DNA from: Spirochaetota bacterium | GTDB lineage: Bacteria > Spirochaetota > UBA4802 > JAFGDQ01 | Assembly: GCA_034190085.1 (NCBI GenBank) | Contig: JAXHTS010000083.1 | Location: 1 to 64,000 of the forward strand | Direction: 5' to 3' | DNA length: 64,000 nt | In this document: piece by piece, positions 1 through 9,716 of the stretch | Layout of the letters: each line of letters begins with the position of its first letter | How positions within the stretch are numbered: the first letter of the stretch is position 1 | Translations under genes and position numbers: made by a program | The notes under the pieces: generated by a model | Seen by the model: only the letters and a program-made list of their open reading frames with translations | Database searches by the model: none | What the model was told of the DNA's origin: nothing

Positions 1-2
1 AT

Positions 3-1154
3 AGCGCTGAATATTACGCAAGAGATCCTAAACTCGGTCCAAGGGTTCTGGAAGTAACTGTGACGCCAGACGATATACCTCCGGATGGAGCTACAGAAGT
101 GCTTTTTACAGCCCGCATAACCGATCCTGACGATAATGTTACAAGTGTGGTAATAGACCTGTCAACCGTTGGCGGGGATCCTGGGCAGGCTATGTATGAT
201 GATGGAAGTCATGGAGATGTAACTCCAGGTGATAAGATATACAGCTATGAGACTTTACTTATTGATGAAACCGGACACTGGACCATAACTGTTACTGCAA
301 CTGATGAAGACAGCCAGACTGGTTCAGGAGATATTGAAGTAATGACAGTAAACTCAGGTTGGTCTGTGATTGATGATAATGAGGCTGACTTTGTGGGTTA
401 TTGGGCAGGTGGCGGAGAATCAACTGGTTATAACAACTCATATATTACATATCATGAATCAGGAGACGGCTCCAGCATTGCAAAATTTACACCAGCTATT
501 ATGCAGTCCGGCAATTATAATGTGTATGCCTGGTGGACCTCGCATAATAATCGTGGAAACGATGTTCCTTTTACTATCAAGCACAGCGGGGGTTCGGATA
601 CAATTAGTGTGAATCAGCGAGTGAATGGCTCCAAATTTATGCTTCTCGGTACATACTATTTTGTATCACAACCAGCTTATGAACCGATAATAGTAGACAA
701 CGAGGATGCTCTCGTTATTGGCGATTGGCCAACTTCATCCGGCAATACCTATGAATATGGCAAGGATATTCTCTACCATGAGTCAGGATTTGGACTCAAC
801 ACTGTAACCTTCACCCCAAACCTGCCAGAATCAGGTAATTATGATATTTATGCCTGGTGGACAACGCACAGCAACCGCGCCACTGATGTTCCCTATACAA
901 TAAACTACAGCGGAGGATCCGATGTCGTTGTCATGAATCAGGAGAGAGGCGGAGGAGCATGGATATATCTCGGCACATACTATTTTAATGCAGGCACTGG
1001 TGGTTCAGTTATGATTTCCGATGATGCGAATGAATATATCATAGCTGATGCTGTAAAGTGGCAGTTATCATCTCAAAAGCAGTGCGTTGAGATAAGCGAT
1101 GATGCTAACGGCTATATAATAACTGATGTTATTATGTGGGAACCACAAAATTAG
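3..1154 (+). CDS. Secreted/surface protein with two golvesin/CBD-like domains (5'-truncated by window edge)
   Basis: The frame is open to the left edge, so the true start lies outside the window; a GTG at 60 is only an internal codon. The visible part starts with an Ig-like beta domain (D/G-rich, with TDPDDN and VTATDEDSQTG). Two copies of a domain of about 100 residues follow, each with YAWWT-H-NR-DVP, a YSGGSD or HSGGSD motif and a closing LGTYYF. This resembles the golvesin C-terminal/Xly carbohydrate-binding-like domain, usually seen in extracellular or cell-wall-binding proteins. The last strand motif (SDDANEYIIADAVKW) is partly duplicated at the very C-terminus (ISDDANGYIITDVIMW). The enzymatic part, if any, is upstream and unseen. 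It ends 38 bp from a convergent gene. Confidence 0.75.
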   Translation, partial: SAEYYARDPKLGPRVLEVTVTPDDIPPDGATEVLFTARITDPDDNVTSVVIDLSTVGGDPGQAMYDDGSHGDVTPGDKIYSYETLLIDETGHWTITVTATDEDSQTGSGDIEVMTVNSGWSVIDDNEADFVGYWAGGGESTGYNNSYITYHESGDGSSIAKFTPAIMQSGNYNVYAWWTSHNNRGNDVPFTIKHSGGSDTISVNQRVNGSKFMLLGTYYFVSQPAYEPIIVDNEDALVIGDWPTSSGNTYEYGKDILYHESGFGLNTVTFTPNLPESGNYDIYAWWTTHSNRATDVPYTINYSGGSDVVVMNQERGGGAWIYLGTYYFNAGTGGSVMISDDANEYIIADAVKWQLSSQKQCVEISDDANGYIITDVIMWEPQN

Positions 1155-1191
1155 CTACAATACAGCTAAAGCTATATAGTATTACCATGCT

Positions 1192-2748
1192 CTATGTTGG
1201 GGGTGTCCCATGCATCTTTGCCCTCTTAGGTAATTGCTCATGCTTATCATTTGTAATCGTGAGAGCCTCTATAATCTTTTTCCTGGTGTCCTTTGGATTG
1301 ATTATTTCATCAATTACTTGAGATGTATATGTACTACCGAGATCAAAGACGTCCACCTTCTCTCTTGATCGATTAAGGTATCCCTCATAAGCATCATCCT
1401 CTATACCCTTTCCGTATACCCCCCTGTAATCGATTTCAGATGCCTCAACAGCAAAACGCGTAATAGGCCATGCATAGCACAAATCCACTCCCATGGCCTT
1501 TGTACCACCCATAATTAGGCTACCGGCATCAGAATAGGCCTCCCTTAAAATAATGCTGATTTTGGGTATGGTAGCATTAGAATATACATCCAAAATCTTG
1601 CCAAAGTGCCTTAAGAGTCCAATGGATTCCTGATCTTCACCCGGCACAAAGGGTGGCGTATCAACCAGATTTACGAGGGGGATATTATAGGCATTCAATA
1701 CCTGTAAGAAACGATAGTATTTATCGCATGAATTTATTTCCAGTATGCTGCCCGGCTCTATTGGATTGTTTGCCACAAGACCCACAACCTGGCCGCCCAT
1801 CCTACAAAAGCAGGTGATGATATTTTTTGCATATTCATCCTTAATTTCATAGTATTCACCATCATCCACCAACAATTTAATCACTTCATGCATGTTATAT
1901 TTTTCATCAAAATTATCCGGCACGATCTTGATAAGATCACTGACCTCGCGGTTTGGATCATCAGATGTTTCCTTGACCGGCGGTTTTTCCCTATAATTTG
2001 AAGGCAGATAGCTAAGCAAAGCACGTGTCTTTTCAATTGTCTCCCTATCATTGGCGCCCACCACATCACAGGTGCCGCTATGGACCATATGATAATCCGC
2101 ATTGCCCACTTCTTTATCAAATTGTTCTGATGTAGCCGCCTTGGCCTGTCTTGGACCAGCAAGCCAAAGATTGGCTGTCTCCCTGCTCATTAAAAGGAAT
2201 TCGCACAGGGTAGGAGCATAAGCCTGACCAGCTATACAGGGTCCCATCAATACATTTATCTGAGGTATCAACCCGGAATATCGTGATATTAGACAGAAGT
2301 ACCAGTCAATATGTGACATCATAACATCCTGATACCCTAGTCTTCCTCCTGATGAATCGAGCAGCCAAACCATTGGGATACCCCAGTTAGCTGCCATAAT
2401 TATTAATTCAGCGCACTTCTGAATATGCTGCACACCCAGAGATCCCCCGATTACAGTAAAATCACTGGCATAAACTGCCACCTTTCTGCCATCAACCAAA
2501 CCCGTGCCTATTATACCTCCATCGCATGGAGCATCAGCCTTTCTGCCGTCCATTCTGTGACCGGTAGTATTGACACAAGAGCCGATTTCCTTAAAGGTTC
2601 CTGGATCAAGCAAGCAGTCAATTCTCTCACGTGCCATTAATTTATTTCGACTGTGTTGTCTCTCCACATGTTTAATCCCACCACCAATTAGGTTATTCTC
2701 ATGAATTTCTTGTAATCTCTGAATCGCATTGTTCATTCTTTCGCCCAT
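1192..2748 (-). CDS. Acyl-CoA carboxylase/decarboxylase carboxyltransferase subunit (paralogue A)
   Basis: 518-residue protein of the biotin-dependent carboxyltransferase family (PccB/MmdA/GcdA type), which moves a carboxyl group between carboxybiotin and an acyl-CoA. It shows the family N-terminus (ARERIDCLLDPGTF), an N-half crotonase-fold loop DSSGGR (about 132-137) and C-half segments GEDQE and LREAYSDAGSLIMGG. Where the family normally has AYGGA, the C-half oxyanion loop reads AYSDAG (about 405-410). I place the start at the second ATG (2748), because the SD AGAGGTG lies 5 nt from it but only 2 nt from the ATG at 2751. It follows its paralogue at 2771-4321 with about 20 nt between, so the two are probably one transcript and one complex. 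No biotin carboxylase or biotin carrier gene is in the window, so the substrate is unknown. Confidence 0.88.
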   Translation of the reverse strand: MGERMNNAIQRLQEIHENNLIGGGIKHVERQHSRNKLMARERIDCLLDPGTFKEIGSCVNTTGHRMDGRKADAPCDGGIIGTGLVDGRKVAVYASDFTVIGGSLGVQHIQKCAELIIMAANWGIPMVWLLDSSGGRLGYQDVMMSHIDWYFCLISRYSGLIPQINVLMGPCIAGQAYAPTLCEFLLMSRETANLWLAGPRQAKAATSEQFDKEVGNADYHMVHSGTCDVVGANDRETIEKTRALLSYLPSNYREKPPVKETSDDPNREVSDLIKIVPDNFDEKYNMHEVIKLLVDDGEYYEIKDEYAKNIITCFCRMGGQVVGLVANNPIEPGSILEINSCDKYYRFLQVLNAYNIPLVNLVDTPPFVPGEDQESIGLLRHFGKILDVYSNATIPKISIILREAYSDAGSLIMGGTKAMGVDLCYAWPITRFAVEASEIDYRGVYGKGIEDDAYEGYLNRSREKVDVFDLGSTYTSQVIDEIINPKDTRKKIIEALTITNDKHEQLPKRAKMHGTPPT

Positions 2749-2770
2749 CATTTCACCTCTCTTGATATAA

Positions 2771-4321
2771 TTACGCAGGTTTAATAAAAGTCTTCTTTTT
2801 AGGCAATTCCTCCTGTTTGTTCATTGTAGCTTGAATTGCCTTTATAATCTTTGAACGAGTATCTCGAGGATCAATAGCATCATGTATCATATAATAGGAT
2901 GTCCAGAACTTTGAAAGAAACATAACATTCATATGCTCCCTTATAGCGCTCACATAGGCATTATAGAGTTCATCATAATTCCCCTGCTCTCTTGCCTTAT
3001 CAAGCTCCTTATGAAAAACAGCCTGGACTATCGCCTCAGGTCCTGTAGGTGCAAACTCTCCCGTAGGCCATCCGTATACAAAATCGGGATGCATTTGAGA
3101 ACAACCCATTACAATATTTGCGCCTCCATAGGCCCTTCTCAATACAATTGTAATTTTTTGATTTGTTAGATGCGAATAGGAATGTAAATTTTTAGCTCCA
3201 TGCCTGATTATTCCCAGTCTTTCCCATTTATCACCTGGAACATAAGCGGTTGAATCCACCATAGTAATGAGTGGTATATTAAAGGCATCCAAAAAATTTA
3301 TAAAACGATCATATTTATCTGAGGAGTCAATCTCAAAAACACCGCTCATCTCTTCAGGATTGTTTGCTGCAATACCAGCGACATGTCCCCCAAATCTGGC
3401 AAAGCCTATTACCATATGAGAGGCAAAATCTTCCTTCAATTCAAAGAATTCACCATTATCCACAATCTTCTCAATTATCTCATGAATATCATATGTGTAC
3501 TTCGGATCATCCGGCATAACATCAAGTAGTTCCTCATCCCGTCTCATGTGATCATCGCCAGTGTCCTTATAAGCCGGCTTTTCCCAGCAACTCTGTGGCA
3601 AATAATCGAGTAACTCCTTAGCTTTATCAATCGCATCTTCATCATCACTAGCTATCAGATCACATTGACCGCTCTTCTTCATATGAAAATCAGCCAATCC
3701 CGCCTCCTTAGACTCAATCTCTCCACCCAACCATAAAAATCCGGTCTTCTCGTTAATAATCAAGAAATCCGACAATGCAGGCAGGGAGGCTACTGTGCCT
3801 GTACAAGGGCCTAATAAAAGCATTATCCTTGGAACAACGCCGGAATAGAGACAATAATTTCTAATAAGCCGGCCCAACGCATTTAATCCGCTATCTCCAC
3901 CCTTAATGCTGAATCTTTCACCAGCAGAATCCATAATTCCTATTAGCGGCATCCTTCTCAATCCTGCAATCTGGATTAACTCAGCCAGCTTCCATGCTGC
4001 CTGATCGCTGATTGAGCCGGACATTATAGTAAAATCCATGGAAAACAGCATTATAGGACGACCATTGACCTTTCCCGAGCCTATAATTACCCCATCTGCC
4101 GGGCTTGGTCTATCCTTACCGTCATAGGGCGGCCGCATATCCCTCACTAAAGACCCAATCTCCTCAAAGGTTCCATCATCGAGGAGTCGATCAATCCTCT
4201 CCCTGGCAGTGAGTTTGCCTAGCGAGTGCTGTACATCTATGCGCTCCTGTCCGCCGCCCTTAATATTTTCCAAACGATTAACTTCAAGTTTCTCTAGATA
4301 CTTATCCATCCACTCACCCAT
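2771..4321 (-). CDS. Acyl-CoA carboxylase/decarboxylase carboxyltransferase subunit (paralogue B)
   Basis: 516-residue carboxyltransferase of the PccB/MmdA family, first gene of a tandem pair. It has ARERIDRLLDDGTF near residue 40, the N-half loop DSAGER (131-136) and a canonical C-half AYGGA loop (397-401), so both oxyanion-forming loops look intact, unlike its downstream partner. It ends with the usual DPRDTRSKII segment. Full length for the family (about 510-520). The upstream SD GGAGAT sits a few nt before the ATG. The tandem paralogues suggest a heteromeric carboxyltransferase, as known for some actinobacterial acyl-CoA carboxylases; substrate choice (propionyl-, methylmalonyl-, glutaconyl-CoA or another) cannot be read from the sequence. 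Confidence 0.9.
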   Translation of the reverse strand: MGEWMDKYLEKLEVNRLENIKGGGQERIDVQHSLGKLTARERIDRLLDDGTFEEIGSLVRDMRPPYDGKDRPSPADGVIIGSGKVNGRPIMLFSMDFTIMSGSISDQAAWKLAELIQIAGLRRMPLIGIMDSAGERFSIKGGDSGLNALGRLIRNYCLYSGVVPRIMLLLGPCTGTVASLPALSDFLIINEKTGFLWLGGEIESKEAGLADFHMKKSGQCDLIASDDEDAIDKAKELLDYLPQSCWEKPAYKDTGDDHMRRDEELLDVMPDDPKYTYDIHEIIEKIVDNGEFFELKEDFASHMVIGFARFGGHVAGIAANNPEEMSGVFEIDSSDKYDRFINFLDAFNIPLITMVDSTAYVPGDKWERLGIIRHGAKNLHSYSHLTNQKITIVLRRAYGGANIVMGCSQMHPDFVYGWPTGEFAPTGPEAIVQAVFHKELDKAREQGNYDELYNAYVSAIREHMNVMFLSKFWTSYYMIHDAIDPRDTRSKIIKAIQATMNKQEELPKKKTFIKPA

Positions 4322-4479
4322 GGTATATATCTCCTTTCTAATAAATTTTCAAAATAATTTCTCTCTTTCAATTAATATAATTACAACCTACACCATATAG
4401 AGTTAATGCCATATAAGTGAAATAATCCAGGTTGAAATATATCGAGCACAACAAAAATTATTTGAAATTATAGTACTGA

Positions 4480-5577
4480 TTAATTTGTTTGAACAAATCG
4501 AGGAATAGATGAGATGAGTTCCTCAGCCTCTCTTTCAATTCTATCCAGCAATTCTTTTATTGGTGGAATATCATCCACTCTACCTGCAGCCTCGCCTCCG
4601 AAAAAAAGCGCCTTCTCATCATCATCTCCTAATAGAGCTGACATGCCCTTTGATTCAAATTCAAAAATTTCAGGATCAAGTGTATCATCCGGCTCGCCAA
4701 TAAATAACTGAGGTGTATTTTTTATGGTAAGCTCAGTTAATTCAACCGAAGCATTATTCTTCAAGTATCTCAATGGGCCCACAAAACCCCTTGAGGCAAT
4801 TGTATCCATCTCACTACTCTTTAATACCCTATCTTTCCATATCTGAACAAAATCACTTTCCTCAGTAGCTATAAATCGAGTCCCCATTTGAACACCGCAA
4901 GCACCTAAGACAAGAGCCGCCACCAGGGTTGTGCCGTCACAAAATCCCCCAGCACCTATAACTGGAATATCCACAGCCCTGACTATTGCTGGCAGCAGCA
5001 CCATGCTATGAACTGGTTGCCAAGCAGTATGCCCACCAGCTTCATGCCCTGATGCGATTACAGCATCAACACCGGCTTTTTGGCATCTCTTGGCATGTCG
5101 CACAGAGGGCACCACATGAAACCATTTTAGTCCTGAGGGTTTTATTATATCAGCGCAGGGAATCGGGTCTCCTGCAGAGGTGATCACAACTTTTAATCTC
5201 TCTTTTAAACTTGGATTTTCATTTATCGATTCTATTGTTCCTTCAAGGACCTCTTTTGATCCTTCAAACATCTCCATTGAAACCATACAATTGATACCGA
5301 ATACCCCTTTTGAGTCCCTTGTCTGCTCCTCCACATTGTGAATTAGCTTCTTAATCATTTTACGGGGATTATCGATTTCTTCATTGACTTTATCTGAAGA
5401 ACCTTCTGCCCCAGGCATTCCAAATGATTCTGCAAGGATCCCGCTTGTGCTTATTATTCCAAGTATTCCAGCATTAGCTGCTGCAATTGACAATTTCTCA
5501 GTTTTCCATGGCCCCATACCAGCCTGTATAATAGGATATTTTATTCCAAGCATATCGCATAGTTCTGTTTTAATCAT
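4480..5577 (-). CDS. Nitronate monooxygenase-like FMN protein (2-nitropropane dioxygenase family)
   Basis: 365-residue TIM-barrel flavoprotein. The N-terminal KYPIIQAGMGPW, the GHEAGGH segment (177-183, holding the conserved active-site His) and the phosphate-binding GAGGFCDG and GTRFIATEES segments identify the nitronate monooxygenase/NPD family, which binds FMN without iron. Members oxidise nitronates or act as enoyl-reductase-like enzymes, so the reaction is uncertain. A strong SD, GGAGGT, lies 7 nt before the ATG. It sits upstream of the two carboxyltransferase genes on the same strand with a 158-bp gap, so it may belong to the same acyl-CoA-related unit. Confidence 0.88.
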   Translation of the reverse strand: MIKTELCDMLGIKYPIIQAGMGPWKTEKLSIAAANAGILGIISTSGILAESFGMPGAEGSSDKVNEEIDNPRKMIKKLIHNVEEQTRDSKGVFGINCMVSMEMFEGSKEVLEGTIESINENPSLKERLKVVITSAGDPIPCADIIKPSGLKWFHVVPSVRHAKRCQKAGVDAVIASGHEAGGHTAWQPVHSMVLLPAIVRAVDIPVIGAGGFCDGTTLVAALVLGACGVQMGTRFIATEESDFVQIWKDRVLKSSEMDTIASRGFVGPLRYLKNNASVELTELTIKNTPQLFIGEPDDTLDPEIFEFESKGMSALLGDDDEKALFFGGEAAGRVDDIPPIKELLDRIEREAEELISSIPRFVQTN

Positions 5578-6146
5578 TATCCATACCTCCTTCCTCTTAT
5601 CTTCATTTCTTAGAAATGAAAAATTTTATTTAAGAAACTGGGTTATAAAGCAATCCCTGATGAGTTCAGGAGATTGATTCACTTCATTCACTATGACAAA
5701 ACATATCAATATGATATTGACCATCCAATTAGTTATTTATTCAATATACTAATTATGAACATTGAAAAAATCTATACATATTACTCAATATGTTTTATTA
5801 TATTTTGATAGAGCGTAATATGTTTAAAACCCTATTGACTCAACCCTTTTGACCCAAAATAGCAATCCCTATTCTGATTGTAAAGACTTTTATATTTTAC
5901 ATACCAATATTGAATGTTACTTCACCATGGTTTATAATTACAATGCATCACCCGCGATTCAACGTAAAGAGCAGCCGATTTTTTTTATTCACTTGTAATG
6001 AGCAATAATTATTAAAAATTTTAAGGATGAAACTATATTATTGTGTTGTCAATATAAATCGATTCTGACTTTTAAGATAACAGGCATTCGAGGTTATCAC
6101 TATCTTAGAAAGAGGCCTTAACTCATTAATATAATTAGAAAGGAAA
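5578..6146. other. 569-bp divergent intergenic region
   Basis: AT-rich spacer between the nitronate-monooxygenase-like gene (minus) and the flavoenzyme at 6147 (plus). It must hold the promoters of both. I see no ORF with a ribosome site, no tRNA and no strong hairpin. Confidence 0.6.
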
Positions 6147-7325
6147 ATGCTGAATAGACGAATAGCAATTGTTGGAGCTGGTGTAGCAGGAACGCGTCTT
6201 GCATATCTTTTAGCTCGACATGGAATAAAGACTCAGCTCTTTGATCATAAGGCGCCATGGGAAAAGCCTTGTGGTGGTGGACTGACTGCTAAGGTATTTA
6301 ACGATTTCACTGATATCAATAGATGGGACTTGAATGGTCGAGCAAACTATAAAATGTCAGTAATTACCCCCTTTGGAAGACGAATAGTAATGACTATAGA
6401 CAATCCAATAGTTACTGTATCAAGAATGAGACTTGGAAATATCCTTCTTGATGAGGCTATAAGAGCAGGGGTCAAGTTTTTGCCATATCGTGTAAAAGCT
6501 ATTCAGCGAAGGGATGATAAAATCATACTTCATACAGCAGATAAGGAGTATGAGGCTGACTTTGTTGTCGGGGCTGACGGAATTCACAGCATTGTAAGGA
6601 AGACTTTTGCATCTCCCTTATCACGGGATGACTACTTCATGGCTTACGGAGCCCTTCTGCGGGAGGAAGTACAGATGCCCATTGTCATCAAGTTTTATAA
6701 GGGCTATAATGGCTATGCATGGATATTTCCTCGTTTCAGAGAAACATCTGTTGGGATAGTGCTTGGGAAAAATACAGACCGTGCAATAATGCTAACAGAA
6801 CTCCAAAGCTTTGTAAATAAGGAATGGTCATTGTCAGGTCTTACACCTCCATCTATTGATAAACCCTATGCAAGAGCTATTCCATCAATGAGAAGAGAGA
6901 CCTTCCTGCAAGCCATTCAATGCGGGGGAGACTGGGCGCTTCTTGGCGACGCCTCTGGAGCAGCTGACCCTCTCACAGGAGAGGGCCTCTACTATGCTTT
7001 TAGGACAGCAGAAATACTTACTAAAGCAATAGTCTCGAACGACATTGATTCATATAATTGGGAATGGAATAAAATGGCAGATATATCAATTGGAAAAGTG
7101 AGCAAGGTGGTTGACCTTTTTTATGATTCAAGAACCCTTCGAATTATGGGATTCATTATGGATTACAGTCAAACTGCAAGGGAATTGATAGGTGAAATTA
7201 TTAGCGGAATTCAAGGCTATGATACGTTAAGATCACGCATGAAGGATGAAGCCTTTCAATATGTTAAAGAAACTATATGGAATCTGTTAGCCTTTAAAAG
7301 AAGTAAACAAGTCAATGGGGGATAG
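6147..7325 (+). CDS. Geranylgeranyl reductase family FAD-dependent oxidoreductase
   Basis: 392-residue flavoprotein. An N-terminal Rossmann motif (VGAGVAG, about 9-15) is followed by PCGGGLT (41-47), the diagnostic motif of the geranylgeranyl reductase family. A second FAD contact, GDASGAADPLTGEGL, lies near residue 268, with GADGIHS between. The family reduces isoprenoid double bonds (archaeal lipids, menaquinone or chlorophyll side chains) or hydroxylates aromatics; here the substrate is unknown. The ATG is preceded by AAGGA at 4 nt. An ABC-2 exporter pair follows after 204 bp on the same strand. Confidence 0.85.
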   Translation: MLNRRIAIVGAGVAGTRLAYLLARHGIKTQLFDHKAPWEKPCGGGLTAKVFNDFTDINRWDLNGRANYKMSVITPFGRRIVMTIDNPIVTVSRMRLGNILLDEAIRAGVKFLPYRVKAIQRRDDKIILHTADKEYEADFVVGADGIHSIVRKTFASPLSRDDYFMAYGALLREEVQMPIVIKFYKGYNGYAWIFPRFRETSVGIVLGKNTDRAIMLTELQSFVNKEWSLSGLTPPSIDKPYARAIPSMRRETFLQAIQCGGDWALLGDASGAADPLTGEGLYYAFRTAEILTKAIVSNDIDSYNWEWNKMADISIGKVSKVVDLFYDSRTLRIMGFIMDYSQTARELIGEIISGIQGYDTLRSRMKDEAFQYVKETIWNLLAFKRSKQVNGG

Positions 7326-7529
7326 GTCTTATTGCATTGTTATTAATTGTATCAGAAAAAAATAGATTACTTTTGGGGATTACCGTACATCCCTCCTTTG
7401 CCCCAAGGTAAGATTATTTCAGAAGTATCATTGAGTTGTTTCACATCAATATAATTATCTTCGTTTTGTATTGACTTCCTGATGATGGTAAGCTAACATC
7501 GTCTAACAAAAATTCAGGACTCGCTATTC

Positions 7530-8414
7530 ATGTCAGTAATTTTAGAGGTTGTACAATTAAAAAAGTACTATCAAAATGTTAAAGCGGTTGACGACATCAG
7601 CTTTTCCATCGAACAGGGAATCTGTTTTGGGTTATTAGGACCAAATGGAGCGGGAAAGACCACTACAATTGAGATTATTGAGGGCATTATTTCACCCACA
7701 TCAGGAGAGGTGCTTTACAAAGGAAAACAAATTAACAGCCGTTTTCGTCAAGATGCAGGCATTCTGTTCCAGTCCACAGCGCTGATGGACTTCATAACAG
7801 GAAGGGAGGTGCTACAACTATTTTCAAGCTTTTACAAGCGGACTCAACCTATTGAGGAATTAGCAGACATGTGTCACCTGCATGATTTTCTTGATCGCTA
7901 TGCAACAAAATTATCAGGCGGTCAACGACAACGCCTCATGCTTTCGCTAGCCATGATAAATGACCCAGAAATTATATTTCTTGATGAACCAACCACAGGT
8001 TTAGATCCACAAGCTAGGCGCAATTTCTGGAAGTTAGTGGAATCAATAAAAGCCAAAGGGAAAACCATAGTCTTAACTACACACTATATGGAGGAGGCGG
8101 AAATATTGTGCGATAATCTTGCAATAATGGACGAGGGCAAAATTATCACACAGGGATCACCTCAACAACTTCTACGGGAAAACTTTGATAATATGTCAGT
8201 CCATTTGGATAGAAGCGATTTTAACATCGATCCCGGCTCTTGGCCGGAGCCTGTAACTTTCATTGAGAACAATGTTGAGATTCATACCAATGATATTGAC
8301 CAAACCATCCAGCGACTTCTGGATAATAATATTAATCTCAATAGTCTTCAGGTTAAATCCTATACCCTGGAGGATCTTTTTATCAAACTTACGGGACATC
8401 AACTTAAAACCTGA
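7530..8414 (+). CDS. ABC transporter ATP-binding protein (DrrA/NatA type)
   Basis: 294-residue ATPase with all motifs intact: Walker A GPNGAGKTTT (37-46), signature LSGGQ (128-132), Walker B IIFLDEPTTGLDP (148-160) and an H-loop in TTHYMEEAE. A C-terminal extension of about 80 residues follows, as in DrrA/CcmA-like exporters. The permease begins 7 nt after the stop, so the pair forms a two-gene ABC-2 exporter in the inner membrane. The substrate could be a lipid, a drug or Na+ and cannot be told. No strong SD is seen before the ATG. Confidence 0.92.
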   Translation: MSVILEVVQLKKYYQNVKAVDDISFSIEQGICFGLLGPNGAGKTTTIEIIEGIISPTSGEVLYKGKQINSRFRQDAGILFQSTALMDFITGREVLQLFSSFYKRTQPIEELADMCHLHDFLDRYATKLSGGQRQRLMLSLAMINDPEIIFLDEPTTGLDPQARRNFWKLVESIKAKGKTIVLTTHYMEEAEILCDNLAIMDEGKIITQGSPQQLLRENFDNMSVHLDRSDFNIDPGSWPEPVTFIENNVEIHTNDIDQTIQRLLDNNINLNSLQVKSYTLEDLFIKLTGHQLKT

Positions 8415-8421
8415 AAATGAA

Positions 8422-9432
8422 ATGAAAAAATTATTAGCTGTTTTAATTGCTCGAAATAAGGAATTTTATAGAGATAAATCATCTTTAGGTTGGTCTATCG
8501 CATTTCCAGCACTCATAATCTTAGGATTTGCATTTGTGTTTTCAGATGACAATGATTATGTCTATAAAGTTGGAGTATATAAAACAGAAAAAAATGAAAT
8601 AAAAGCCCAGGATTTCTTAAACATTGAATATATCCAATTTATAGAATTCACAAATCTGGAAAAGGCAATTGACAAGATACGCTACCATCAGATCGATCTT
8701 TTAATTGCATCCGGGACTCCGACCCGTTACTGGATCAACAAGGACTCTAAAAATGGTTACTTTCTAGAGCGTATCCTTATGTCATACTCCAATAATAACT
8801 TCATCAAGCAAAGCGTGTCAGGAAGAGAAGTGCGATACGTTGATTGGGTTATCCCTGGAGTATTGGGGATGAATATGATGTTCAATTGCCTCTTTGGTGT
8901 GGGATATGTAATTGTACAATACAGGAGCAAAGGGATATTGAAACGATTAAAGGCCACACCACTGCATGCATTCCAATTCCTTAGCGCTCATGTAGCCTCA
9001 CGCTTAATAATCACCCTATGCATCACATCGTTTATTTTTATTGCCTGTTATTTCACAATTGACTTCGTTATGCGAGGCTCCTTTTTGAATCTGATGATTG
9101 TAGCAATTATTGGCGCGATTTCTCTCATCTCCATTGGACTTTTAGCAGCCTGCCGTACAACTAGTCAGGAGCTATCCAATGGCATATTAAATCTCATCAG
9201 CATGCCTATGATGTTTTTATCTGGAGTATGGTTCTCACTTGAGGGCAGCCCGTCGGTTATAATAATAATTTCCAAATTTCTGCCACTAACTCATCTGATT
9301 AATGCTGCAAGAGAGATCATGATTGATGGGGCTACCTTAATGCAGGTCGCTGATCATATCCTCATACTTGCGACAATGAGCGCTATATTCTTGATTATTT
9401 CACCACTTCTATTCCGCTGGGATAAACCTTGA
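8422..9432 (+). CDS. ABC-2 type transporter permease
   Basis: 336-residue membrane protein starting MKKLLAVLIARNKEF. The frame is open further upstream (to 8263), but that stretch overlaps the ATPase gene; the ATG at 8422 gives the usual ABC-2 start. There is a TM helix at about 20-40, a periplasmic domain of about 100 residues, then five TM helices from about 150 and the C-terminal motif LTHLINAAREIM typical of ABC-2 permeases. It partners the ATPase 7 nt upstream. Confidence 0.9.
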   Translation: MKKLLAVLIARNKEFYRDKSSLGWSIAFPALIILGFAFVFSDDNDYVYKVGVYKTEKNEIKAQDFLNIEYIQFIEFTNLEKAIDKIRYHQIDLLIASGTPTRYWINKDSKNGYFLERILMSYSNNNFIKQSVSGREVRYVDWVIPGVLGMNMMFNCLFGVGYVIVQYRSKGILKRLKATPLHAFQFLSAHVASRLIITLCITSFIFIACYFTIDFVMRGSFLNLMIVAIIGAISLISIGLLAACRTTSQELSNGILNLISMPMMFLSGVWFSLEGSPSVIIIISKFLPLTHLINAAREIMIDGATLMQVADHILILATMSAIFLIISPLLFRWDKP

Positions 9433-9716
9433 TTTGAAAAGATAAGTATAACGAATATAAATAATACTATAAAAATGCTCATTTATAATAAAAATCCTTT
9501 GCTATTTTTATGTATACTTCTATGGTCGTCCCTATGGATTCAACTGGTCTTATTTTATTATCTCATCATTACGAAAATGGATTTGAAGTTACATTTACCC
9601 CTCTTTTCTGTGCAATTATTCAGACCTTAAATATCTGATTATAAACACATTTGGGAATGATCTTATGATGATTGAGATCGAAATACATAAATTATTGTAA
9701 GTGGAGGTATAGTTGA

